25,193 nt of DNA from Pseudomonadota bacterium (GTDB lineage: Bacteria > Pseudomonadota > Gammaproteobacteria > Acidiferrobacterales > UBA6901), in contig JAJXUF010000040.1 of NCBI GenBank assembly GCA_021783175.1, positions 1 through 25,193 on the forward strand, in the 5' to 3' direction. The notes under the pieces were generated by a model. It saw only the letters and a program-made list of their open reading frames with translations, ran no database searches and was not told the DNA's origin. Below are positions 1 through 6,438 of this stretch, piece by piece. Within the stretch, counting starts at the first letter, position 1; every line of letters begins with the position of its first letter. The translations under genes and the position numbers were made by a program.

Positions 1-47
1 TTCAGGATCCGGACAATCTTCTCTTCGCTGAACTTGGACTTCTTCAT
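1..47 (-). CDS. IS3-family transposase OrfA, N-terminal fragment
   Basis: Read on the minus strand, an ATG at 47-45 opens MKKSKFSEEKIVRIL, the usual beginning of OrfA of IS3-family elements: the first helix of the helix-turn-helix DNA-binding domain that recognises the terminal repeats. An AAGGAG ribosome binding site lies just upstream (complement of 55-60). Only 15 codons are inside the window. In this family OrfA is normally followed by OrfB, a DDE transposase made by programmed frameshifting, but that part would lie beyond the left edge. Family assignment rests on this short but characteristic stretch. Confidence 0.7.
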   Translation of the reverse strand, partial: MKKSKFSEEKIVRIL

Positions 48-82
48 GTAGAGCTCCTTGTTACGGTTGGAACTCTACTTCA
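1..82 (-). mobile_element. End of an IS3-family insertion sequence (cut by window edge)
   Basis: The minus strand carries an IS3-type OrfA start (see the CDS entry). The next gene to the right begins abruptly inside a conserved domain. Together these place the end of an insertion sequence between about position 60 and 84. A terminal TG read on the minus strand at 82-81 is a plausible tip, because IS3-family ends usually start with TG. The exact end is a guess: the other terminus and the target duplication lie outside the window. Confidence 0.6.
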
Positions 83-84
83 AA

Positions 85-696
85 ATGGCTCGAATTGGCG
101 AGGATGCTTCACTCGCACGCCAAGCTTCTGAGACAGCCAATGCGAGCCTGGTATCACCCGCCATGCTCCTTGCTACGATGATGATGTATGTTCGCCTATG
201 GCTGCTGATTTTCGTCCTGGGTTATTACAGCACGGCGGCGCGCCTTGCCGGTCCGTTCCTTTCACTTGCACTCGGATCGGCTGTCGCAGCGTTCATTCTT
301 TACCGCCAGAGAGCGGCCATGCCCAAGGCTACCGCTCCCGCATTGAAGCATCCGCTGGAACTGTCCACCGCCGCATTATTCGCCGTCCTGTTCGCAGCCT
401 TTGCTGCTCTCACGCAGTTCGTCATTTCACACTATGGCGGCACAGGTCTGCATGTGCTGTCGTTCGTCACCGGGCTCACGGATATCGATCCGTTCATTCT
501 GTCGCTGCTAGCTGGAAAGTATACGCTGGCTACAACGCAGATTGCCGCAGCGATATTGATCGCCTCTGGTAGCAACAATCTGTTCAAATGTGGCTATGCA
601 CTCGCGCTCGGACGCAATCGGGCGGTACTCGGGGCCGCGATCTGGCTTGCGATTCTGTTCGCCGCGACAATCGGGTACGTATTCTGGATTCATTAG
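85..696 (+). pseudogene. MgtC/DUF4010-type membrane protein, 5' part lost to the IS
   Basis: The frame encodes about 203 residues that resemble the C-terminal DUF4010 half of MgtC-like inner-membrane proteins. It begins mid-domain (ARIGEDASLARQAS), then has hydrophobic segments, the conserved pattern GLTDIDPFILSLL, and SGSNNLFKCGYALALG near the end. At least five membrane segments are visible. The normal N-terminal MgtC half is missing and the reading frame runs straight into the IS end, so the gene was probably interrupted by that insertion. A TTG at 58 could start translation but would lie inside the IS. The biochemical role of DUF4010 is not established. Family call is fairly sure; that it is non-functional is inference. 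Confidence 0.65.
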
Positions 697-814
697 AACA
701 GAAGCCTCCTCGGCTGGTCGCGAAACCCGATTCTCGCTCCTCAACTCCCGTCTTGCTTCGCTTCTCCGAAATGCTCGGCAATCCCCGAGGTCTGCGCGGC
801 CCCACTTTCGCACT

Positions 815-2428
815 TCAGCGGTTTTTGTGCTCGGAGCAAGCTTCTGCAACGGCTTCGGCGATCTTCATTCCGTCGACTGCAGCGGAAATGATTCCGCCGG
901 CATATCCGGCGCCTTCACCAGCCGGGTAGAGACCTCTAGTATTCGTGCTCTGGAAGAATTCGTCCCGCGTAATCCGTACCGGCGAGGACGTGCGCGTCTC
1001 GACGCCGGTAAGCACAGCATCGTTCGTGGTGAACCCCCCGATTATACGATCGAACGCCGGAAGAGCCTCACGCATGGCGGCGATCGCATAGTCGGGAAGC
1101 GAATCGGAAAGATCACCGAACCTAACACCCGGAGTGTAGGAGGGGAGCACGGCACCCGGCCCAGTTGACGGCCTGCCGGCCAGAAAATCGCCAACGAGTT
1201 GCGCAGGAGCACTGTAATCAGAGCCACCCAGCCGAAATGCATTCATCTCCAGTTCGCGCTGAAACACAACTCCCGCAAGCGCGTCATCGTTCCCGAAATC
1301 CCGGGGCGTGATACCAACAACTATTCCAGCATTGGCATTGTGCTCGTTGCGTGAATAATGACTCATGCCGTTAGTCACAACCGCCCCGGCTTCCGAAGTG
1401 GCTGCCACTACCTGTCCACCGGGACACATGCAGAAACTGTAGACGGAGCGACCATTGCTGCAGTGATGCACGAGCTTGTAATCGGCAGCCCCAAGCGCGG
1501 GATGCGCTGCAGGCGTTCCGAAACGTCGCGCATTGATCATGCTCTGCGGATGTTCAATGCGGAATCCTATGGAAAACGCCTTCGGTTCGATGTGCACGCC
1601 GCGACGGTGCAGCATTTCGAAAGTGTCGCGCGCGCTGTGGCCAATGGCAAGTACTACGCGCTCCGTGCCGATGGTCTCCCCATTTGCCAGCACCACGCCC
1701 CGTACCGCGCCGTTTTCGATCAAAATGTCCGTAACTTGACTTTCGAAATGGAACTCGCCTCCGAATTCGACAATCCTGTGTCGAAGATTTTCGACAACCT
1801 TTACCAAACGCAAGGTGCCGATATGCGGCTTGCTTATGTAGATAATTTCCTCGGGCGCGCCGCAGTCGACAAGCTCCTGAAGAATGTACCGCATGTGATG
1901 GCCGCGGTCCTTGATACCGGTATGAAGCTTGCCATCGGAGAACGTTCCGGCGCCGCCCTCACCGAACTGCACGTTGGATTCCGGATGGAAATGACGCCGT
2001 CGCCAGAAATCCCAAACATCACTGCTCCGCCGCCGAACGTCACGTCCGCGCTCCAGGATAACCGGATTCAAGCCCATGCGGGCGAGCGACAACCCGGCAA
2101 AGAGTCCGCAGGGACCAGTGCCGATGATGACCGGACGGAGTTCTTTTCGTGTCGGTGCCCGCACCGGAAATTGATAGGTTTCATCCGGCGCCCGTGTCAC
2201 ACGGTGATTCCCGCGCTGGCGCTGAAGCAGTCCAGCCTCGTCCTGCACCTCCGCATCTATGGTGTAGACGAACAATACCTGCCCGTTACGGCGAGCGTCA
2301 TGGCCGCGACGGCGCACGCGGAAGCCCTTCAGTTCATGATCGGGTATCCCAAGAGTGCGCAAAACGGCGGCCTTGATTTCGCTCTCGTCGTGATCGAGGC
2401 TAAGCTTTACTTCAGTCAATCGCAACAT
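815..2428 (-). CDS. FAD-dependent oxidoreductase, COG2509 type
   Basis: This encodes a 537-residue cytoplasmic flavoprotein. The first ~95 residues form the small N-terminal domain typical of the COG2509 'uncharacterised FAD-dependent dehydrogenase' group. Then comes a Rossmann dinucleotide-binding motif (GTGPCG, residues 103-108) and ERG at the end of the second strand. A C-terminal flavin-contact segment reads LYPAGEGAGYAGGI. Length fits the family. I chose the ATG at 2428 over an upstream start at 2458 because MLRLTEVKLSLDH is where family members begin; the ribosome binding site is weak. Substrate and pathway are unknown. It stands alone, divergent from the beta-helix gene and convergent with the DUF4010 remnant. 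A long plus-strand open frame across it is only its antisense shadow. Confidence 0.88.
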   Translation of the reverse strand: MLRLTEVKLSLDHDESEIKAAVLRTLGIPDHELKGFRVRRRGHDARRNGQVLFVYTIDAEVQDEAGLLQRQRGNHRVTRAPDETYQFPVRAPTRKELRPVIIGTGPCGLFAGLSLARMGLNPVILERGRDVRRRSSDVWDFWRRRHFHPESNVQFGEGGAGTFSDGKLHTGIKDRGHHMRYILQELVDCGAPEEIIYISKPHIGTLRLVKVVENLRHRIVEFGGEFHFESQVTDILIENGAVRGVVLANGETIGTERVVLAIGHSARDTFEMLHRRGVHIEPKAFSIGFRIEHPQSMINARRFGTPAAHPALGAADYKLVHHCSNGRSVYSFCMCPGGQVVAATSEAGAVVTNGMSHYSRNEHNANAGIVVGITPRDFGNDDALAGVVFQRELEMNAFRLGGSDYSAPAQLVGDFLAGRPSTGPGAVLPSYTPGVRFGDLSDSLPDYAIAAMREALPAFDRIIGGFTTNDAVLTGVETRTSSPVRITRDEFFQSTNTRGLYPAGEGAGYAGGIISAAVDGMKIAEAVAEACSEHKNR

Positions 2429-2634
2429 GAAATGAATTACAGGAAAAGAATAAGCCAAAACGAGTCAGAATTAGACCGGACAATATCAATATATAAAACG
2501 CCGGCCACAGCTTCTGCAGGAAGTCCCGGACGAGCCGGATTTCCACAGCGCCGGCAGCATCATACAACAAGTACAGCAGCCGGGTGCACAAACGACAATA
2601 TCCGCCGGCTTTTTAGTCACATTTTGTCTTGGCT

Positions 2635-2666
2635 ACAATTGACAAGGGAATTGTTTCCATCATAAC
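2635..2666 (+). promoter_or_regulatory. Candidate sigma-70 promoter with operator-like repeat
   Basis: A perfect -35 hexamer TTGACA (2639-2644) is followed after 16 bases by CATAAC (4 of 6 to TATAAT). An exact inverted repeat ACAATT-N8-AATTGT (2635-2654) overlaps the -35, a geometry seen for repressor sites. The promoter would give a leader of roughly 190 bases for the beta-helix gene. No regulator gene is adjacent, so control is inference. Confidence 0.45.
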
Positions 2667-2758
2667 GTAGTGCCACGCCGCAGGAAGCACCTGGCTGAAA
2701 CAAGAGCAGGGAGGAGCCTAGTCCCGTTTTTCTCAAAGCACCCACCGATCGCACGTCC

Positions 2759-2782
2759 CACTCGAATTGAACTATTCGAGTG
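2759..2782 (+). promoter_or_regulatory. Perfect 9-bp inverted repeat in the leader
   Basis: CACTCGAAT and its exact complement ATTCGAGTG are separated by six bases. The repeat lies between the candidate promoter and the start of the beta-helix gene. It could fold as a hairpin in the leader RNA or bind a dimeric regulator. No U-tract follows, so it is not a simple terminator. Confidence 0.5.
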
Positions 2783-2858
2783 CTGCCCGAAAGCGTTTAT
2801 GTATTCAGTTCCGAGAGGAGAAGCAACACCACCACTAACTATATAAGGAGAAACAAGA

Positions 2859-3749
2859 ATGAAGCAGAAATCGCTCGCAGGAATTAGTCCACTTCTTTTT
2901 TCTCCCAACCGCCGGTTCGTTGTTGGGAGACGCGTTCTGGCACTCCTATGCCTGTTGCCACTGGGACTCGCGCACGCGGGTCCACTGGTAATTTCGACGC
3001 CAAACGCGGTGATTTCGGGAGTATCGGTAAGCAATTCCTCTGGCAACTGTATTACCGTCACCGCACCAAACGTAACAATTACTAACTCTGCTATTGGACC
3101 ATGCGAAGGCGTGGGCGTGTTATTCGACAACGTCGCCGGCGGGACGGTTACCAACAGCGCAATTAACAATTCCTCGACAGGTGTTTATGCCCTTTACTCT
3201 ACAGGCATCAGTGTCGTCGGGAATATATGCCACAACATGCACGGCCCACTTCCGCGCGGGCAATGCGTACAGTTCAACAATGTCACCGGGGGAGGAAATC
3301 GGATCACGGATAACCTCAGCGTAACGGATTCCGGTACAGCCGGAACAACCGACGCGTTCAACGTATACGAGTCGAGCGGCACGTGCACCGACCCGATACA
3401 AGTTAGTCGAAACGTGGTTTCCGGCGGATCATCAACATCAACCGGGGCTGGAATTGTTTTGGGCGATACCGGCGGGTCATATCAGACTGCCGATCATAAC
3501 GTATTAACCAATTCCGGCGCGGTAGGCTTGGCGATTGCAGGCGGAACGTACATCACAGCAACAAATAACATCATCACGGCCGTTCAAGCGCCTAACACCA
3601 ATGTCGGCCTATATGTCTGGGAGCAGGGTAATGTACCTTGCTCTAACATCACTGTCAGTGGAAATACGACCAACTGGATCGACAGCCTCGGCGTCCCAAA
3701 TGATTACTGGAACGGCGGCAACTGCGGAACGATTACCGGGTGGCCGTGA
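2859..3749 (+). CDS. Secreted right-handed beta-helix repeat protein
   Basis: The product has 296 residues. It starts with a long Sec-type signal: an Arg-rich n-region to residue ~25, a hydrophobic core LALLCLLPLGLA, and probable cleavage after AHA-40. The rest is rich in Asn, Thr, Ser, Gly and Val in short strands (VISGVSVSN, VTITNSAIG, GTVTNSAINN, NRITDNLSV), the periodic pattern of parallel beta-helix (PbH1/NosD-like) repeats. A dozen or so coils can be traced. Several cysteines in the mature part could form disulfides. AAGGAG at 2845-2850 supports the ATG. Such folds often bind or cleave polysaccharide, but no lyase or hydrolase catalytic signature was recognised, so a function is not assigned. 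It appears to be transcribed alone. Confidence 0.8.
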   Translation: MKQKSLAGISPLLFSPNRRFVVGRRVLALLCLLPLGLAHAGPLVISTPNAVISGVSVSNSSGNCITVTAPNVTITNSAIGPCEGVGVLFDNVAGGTVTNSAINNSSTGVYALYSTGISVVGNICHNMHGPLPRGQCVQFNNVTGGGNRITDNLSVTDSGTAGTTDAFNVYESSGTCTDPIQVSRNVVSGGSSTSTGAGIVLGDTGGSYQTADHNVLTNSGAVGLAIAGGTYITATNNIITAVQAPNTNVGLYVWEQGNVPCSNITVSGNTTNWIDSLGVPNDYWNGGNCGTITGWP

Positions 3750-3784
3750 TCGTGCGTATGGCGCGTTCCTACTTGCGCCGGCGC

Positions 3785-3808
3785 CAGCATCAGCATCAGC
3801 ATCAGCAT
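3785..3808. repeat. Tandem hexamer array (CAGCAT)x4
   Basis: Four perfect copies of the 6-base unit lie 36 bases after the beta-helix stop codon, followed by a partial copy. The array is outside any supported gene. Copy-number variation by slippage would be expected. Confidence 0.85.
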
Positions 3809-3986
3809 CTGGCATAGCCCGTGGCAATCTGATTTTTGGCAGCACCGACGGAGCCGGCGTACCAATTCGGCCCGCCGGTGTCCCAGTTGTGCGTGACAGT
3901 CGACAGCACTAGGGACACGGGCACGAAAGTCATGGCGACTTCATAGCACTGATTGATTGCGCCGTTATATGCCATATCTGGCGCCT

Positions 3987-4054
3987 GCCTGCGCGAATCT
4001 AGTCGACGGTCCCGAAAAGTGTTGTTTCGATACGACGGGTTAATGCGCGCAGGC
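3987..4054. repeat. 9-bp inverted repeat enclosing a structured segment
   Basis: GCCTGCGCG at 3987-3995 is the exact complement of CGCGCAGGC at 4046-4054. Inside, CCCGAAA and TTTCG...CGGG can form a second stem, so the whole could fold into a long stem with an internal arm. Function is unknown. Confidence 0.45.
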
Positions 4055-4063
4055 ACGAATGCC

Positions 4064-4392
4064 TACAAGGTCCGGGGCGTTTGGATGGATGTTTTTGGGT
4101 ACGTTTGCCTGGAATGACGTTAAGAAGCCCAGGGAGACTCGCAAACCACCGCTGAGCTACTTCGCATAATGTATATTATGTTAAATACTGGTCAGGTGTA
4201 ATTACATATACCACAAACCCAGAACTCAACTCGGGTGAACTAAAAATACGAAAAGTTGGGAACTAAAAATAGGAAATCCCAGGGCTACGGTCATCCTGTA
4301 GGCACTTTTCACAGAACTAGTCCCCCGTCAAAAGCGTTATTCCAGGCAAACGTACCGTAATAAATCGAGCAAACGTCCCGCACCGGCGTGTC
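4064..4392. repeat. Long imperfect inverted repeat, MITE-like
   Basis: The 22 bases at 4098-4119 match the reverse complement of 4335-4356 with one mismatch. Similarity continues outward, including a 14-base block (GTCCGGGGCGTTTG against GTGCGGGACGTTTG), giving arms of about 55 bases around an AT-rich centre. No ORF of useful size lies between them. This is the shape of a small non-autonomous element or a strong cruciform. No target duplication was identified and no related transposase end was recognised. Confidence 0.5.
4237..4276. repeat. Direct repeat of 17 bases, 23-base period
   Basis: GAACTAAAAATACGAAA (4237-4253) recurs at 4260-4276 with one base changed. It lies in the AT-rich centre of the long inverted repeat. 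Two spaced copies could be binding sites, or a simple local duplication. Confidence 0.6.
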
Positions 4393-4534
4393 GACGCAAA
4401 TGATCAGCATTGACTCTTGTCTGTGAAACCATCGATGCCCGCGGGTCGGAACTGTTATCGAACATCTCGCCGCATGAGGATCGGGTCCTCGGAAAAAGGA
4501 AAATCGACGCTTTCGAAAATTCAAACTCCGCGCC

Positions 4535-4563
4535 CCACGGACTGAAGAGTTGCTGGTCCGTGG
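4535..4563 (-). terminator. Terminator-like stem after the minus-strand gene pair
   Basis: CCACGGAC (4535-4542) and GTCCGTGG (4556-4563) form a perfect 8-bp stem with a 13-base loop, 15 bases past the stop of the minus-strand lipoprotein. Read on the minus strand, a T-containing stretch comes only some ten bases after the stem, so intrinsic termination is possible but not textbook. Confidence 0.35.
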
Positions 4564-4577
4564 AGCCGGAAAGAACA

Positions 4578-4781
4578 TTACTGGGAACTGATAACTATTG
4601 TGGCAACCGCATCCGTCGTTGCGCTGCTGTTGGCGGCAACTGTACCAGATGATGAAGTCGTGCCACCACTGCTACTGGTACTGCCACTTGTGCTACCACT
4701 GCTGCCCCCGCCACCGCAGGCGGCAAGTGCAAGCAATCCAAGCAACAGCACAATGACGCGAAGCTTTTTGGTTTGTTTCAC
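4578..4781 (-). CDS. Small low-complexity lipoprotein
   Basis: The product is a 67-residue peptide with a lipoprotein signal: basic MKQTKKLR, a leucine-rich core and the lipobox LAAC, with the lipidated cysteine at residue 22. The mature part is almost only Gly, Ser, Thr and Ala and reads as a flexible linker, ending in a short hydrophobic tail (VATIVISSQ). The start is GTG, supported by a strong GAGGAGGG ribosome binding site (complement of 4789-4796). It lies 42 bases behind the secreted-protein gene on the same strand and is probably co-transcribed with it. No function can be assigned. Similar GS-rich leaders precede larger domains in other lipoproteins, so this may be the stub of a longer ancestral protein. 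Confidence 0.65.
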   Translation of the reverse strand: MKQTKKLRVIVLLLGLLALAACGGGGSSGSTSGSTSSSGGTTSSSGTVAANSSATTDAVATIVISSQ

Positions 4782-4823
4782 GACAATGCCCTCCTCTTAC
4801 TTGCGGATTCAGACTCCTATCTT

Positions 4824-5333
4824 TTAAAGAGCCTGACAGACACCCGCGAGGGCGCCACTTCCACCAGACGTCCCTTGGACCAGCACCGTGTTGCCGCCAT
4901 TCACGGGCAGGAGATTGAGGCTAATCGCGTTAGGGCTTCCCGATGGCGTGAAACTGATCGTGTATGATCCCGGCAACGGTCCGGCTACACTCGTGAATGC
5001 CACCCCTGTCTGCGTTTGAGTCGCGTAGCTATTGGGGGTACCGATCGTCACCTGCGTCACGTTAAAGCTGATTGTGTTCGTGCTGAAGTCAAGCACGGCA
5101 AGAACGTTGACACCTTTTGTCGATCCTGCCGAGACGAGCTGAAAATTGCCGTTATAGGCGCCAGTGCTCGTATTTATATTGCCAGACATGGTGCCAAGCG
5201 CGTAGTTATGAGGTACTGACACGATCATTCCGCAGCTTCCAGTCAACGCCGCAGACGCGCGCGGCGCGAAACCGGCAAAGATGCCCAGAGCGGCGAGGCT
5301 GATCGCCAGAACATGAATTCGCTTGTGGTTCAT
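4824..5333 (-). CDS. Secreted protein of unknown function
   Basis: The product has 169 residues with a clear Sec signal peptide (MNHKRIHVLAISLAALG, likely cleavage after RASA at residue 28). The mature part is rich in Gly, Ser, Thr, Asn and Val and predicted beta-strand (YALGTMSGNINTSTGAYNGNF, SYTISFTPSG). It has one cysteine near the start and one near the C-terminus (GVCQAL) that could pair. The ATG at 5333 was chosen because the signal peptide begins there and GGAG sits eight bases upstream; the frame is open for 38 more codons but those lack a signal. No family was recognised. It leads the minus-strand pair with the small lipoprotein, suggesting an envelope or surface role. Confidence 0.7.
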   Translation of the reverse strand: MNHKRIHVLAISLAALGIFAGFAPRASAALTGSCGMIVSVPHNYALGTMSGNINTSTGAYNGNFQLVSAGSTKGVNVLAVLDFSTNTISFNVTQVTIGTPNSYATQTQTGVAFTSVAGPLPGSYTISFTPSGSPNAISLNLLPVNGGNTVLVQGTSGGSGALAGVCQAL

Positions 5334-5667
5334 TTTTTTTCTCCAATCAACTTTTAAGGGAATGTGATCTGCTAACAGCAGCGCGCCAGCCAACCGCTCA
5401 TCTTGCAGTAAGCGCACACGGTGGCCAGTTACCAGTTTATGCAACACTCCCCACCGCGTGTTTCGGTTTCATGCGGTGACTTTCAATTTCCGGGCATTCG
5501 ATTCCGGTCCGTTGCCCGTGGTCCGGGAAGGCGTAACAGCTTTCAGCGACCCACGAGAGAACCCCGCGCATGGATTGGTATACTAGCGCGGTCGATTCAT
5601 TCCATTGAACCGTTTAGATACGAAACGCAAGGCAAGCTGCCCCAGAAATCTACTTGCACGTTTCATT
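5334..5667. other. Intergenic region, no gene seen
   Basis: These 334 bases carry the ribosome binding site and presumably the promoter of the minus-strand secreted-protein gene. No convincing -35/-10 pair, RNA gene or repeat was recognised, and short frames on both strands look non-coding. Confidence 0.5.
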
Positions 5668-6075
5668 TCAATCCTCCCCTGTCTTGTCGTCGCAGCTCTG
5701 CGGAGCGTCATTAGAAGTCAAATACTTGAGTGTCGCCGACACGCGCATTCGCGCAATGCCACCAAATCCACAAGTGGCGGTGATTTGCATATGGTAGGCC
5801 GCACTGACTGGCGTAGCCTGCTTGAGCCTGTGGTAAGGATCGATGCTTAGCCAAAACACATATGTTCCCGGCAGCAGATCGAAGCTGAATATCTGTATAT
5901 TAGGTAGCGCCGGGTTTTATGTCCGGTATGGCGTAACCAGTATCACAGATCTTGCCCGTCTCAGGCCCCTGCGGCTGCTCCCCTCACCGTTGCGGCTGCG
6001 CGCGCGCTGATACGGCGTAAGCGGCACCATGCTAATCAGCAGGTTGCGCACGCGCATGATCATGCTGCTTGACAT
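5668..6075 (-). pseudogene. Decayed minus-strand ORF with an in-frame stop
   Basis: One reading frame runs from an ATG at 6075, preceded by a perfect AGGAGG five bases upstream (complement of 6081-6086), through 52 codons to a TAA at 5919-5917. It then stays open in the same frame to a TGA at 5670-5668. The second part is the more protein-like (LPGTYVFWLSIDPYHRL, MQITATCGFGGIARM). This could be one gene broken by a nonsense change, or a short peptide followed by an unrelated remnant starting at GTG 5859. No homologue was recognised. The first codons overlap the -35 of the btuB promoter candidate on the other strand, which argues against a still-functional gene. Confidence 0.3.
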
Positions 6076-6096
6076 GAAATTCCTCCTGCCGCTAAA
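6069..6096 (+). promoter_or_regulatory. Candidate promoter of the cobalamin operon
   Basis: A perfect TTGACA (6069-6074) is followed after 16 bases by GCTAAA, a weak -10 (3 of 6). Transcription would start near 6104, about 30 bases before the conserved riboswitch core, which is the right distance for it to drive riboswitch and btuB. Confidence 0.4.
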
Positions 6097-6132
6097 GTGG
6101 CGCCGCTACTTCTGGTTCCCCGCGGATATCTA

Positions 6133-6312
6133 TCCAACGGGTGAAACGGGAAGCCGGTGCGTTTCTATATTGAATTGATTCAAGAAACCATCCCGGCACT
6201 GCCCCCGCAACGGTAAACGAGTCAAAGATCTGCTCAACGCCACTGTGCTCAGGCACGGGAAGGCGCAGATCCGGGAATGCCCCGCTCGTGAGTCCGGAGA
6301 CCGGCCCGAAGT
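6133..6312 (+). promoter_or_regulatory. Cobalamin (B12) riboswitch
   Basis: The conserved elements occur in order: GGGTGAAACGGGAAGCCGGTG (from 6140), CCCGGCACTGCCCCCGCAAC (6192-6211) with GGTAA after it, CACTG (6241), CACGGGAAGGCGC (6254-6266), and the B12 box GAGTCCGGAGACCGGCC (6290-6306). A peripheral hairpin GTTTCT...AGAAAC (6161-6188) extends one arm. The element binds adenosylcobalamin or related corrinoids and lowers expression of downstream uptake genes. Its position before btuB and the whole cob cluster fits. The aptamer call is firm; the exact 5' edge is approximate. Confidence 0.93.
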
Positions 6313-6326
6313 AATACGACGGTATT

Positions 6327-6431
6327 GCGGAGGGCGATACACGGCGCGTAAGGGCTATTGCGCCCGCGCCTGCCTGGATTTCTTTCCTCCGCCACCGTTT
6401 TCGATCAACGCTCGCGCGGGTGTGCGCGGAG
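6327..6431 (+). promoter_or_regulatory. Riboswitch expression platform (alternative pairings at the btuB RBS)
   Basis: CTCCGC (6387-6392) can pair with GCGGAG (6426-6431), which contains the btuB ribosome binding site. The same segment, extended to CCTCCGC (6386-6392), can instead pair perfectly with GCGGAGG (6327-6333) just after the B12 box. These pairings exclude each other, suggesting translational control by ribosome-site sequestration. A strong hairpin (GGCGC...GGGC / GCCCGCGCC, 6343-6370) sits between them. The pairings are visible in sequence; the switching is inference. Confidence 0.5.
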
Positions 6432-6438
6432 AAAAACA

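Larger units (their letters stand above)
2429..2858. other. Intergenic region between divergent genes
   Basis: These 430 bases hold no convincing gene. They must contain the promoter of the minus-strand flavoprotein; an AT-rich stretch at 2487-2500 is a possible -10 region but no clear -35 was found. They also hold a good plus-strand promoter candidate (2639-2666) and a hairpin (2759-2782), both listed separately. Confidence 0.6.
3750..4577. other. Gene-poor, repeat-rich region
   Basis: No convincing gene was found in 828 bases. The region holds a hexamer tandem array (3785-3808), a 9-bp inverted repeat pair (3987-4054), a long imperfect inverted repeat (about 4064-4392), a 17-base direct repeat and a terminator-like stem. 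Positions 4150-4290 are visibly AT-richer than the flanks. A minus-strand frame at 3802-3975 (from MAYNGAINQ to TGYARC) looks somewhat protein-like (NWDTGGPNWYAGS) and might be a gene remnant, but it has no ribosome binding site. Confidence 0.5.

Noticed and set aside
1358..2665. A 435-codon plus-strand open frame
   Set aside because: It is antisense to the FAD-dependent oxidoreductase, which has clear motifs; the plus-strand translation resembles no family and has no good ribosome site.
3785..3808. CRISPR-like array
   Set aside because: The units are six bases long without spacers; it is a simple tandem repeat.
3987..4054. Integron attC site
   Set aside because: The arms lack the conserved attC core (GTTRRRY and its complement) and no integron integrase or cassettes are present.
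3802..4056. Minus-strand 84-codon gene
   Set aside because: It is partly protein-like but lacks a ribosome site and a recognisable family; kept only as a remark in the gap entry.
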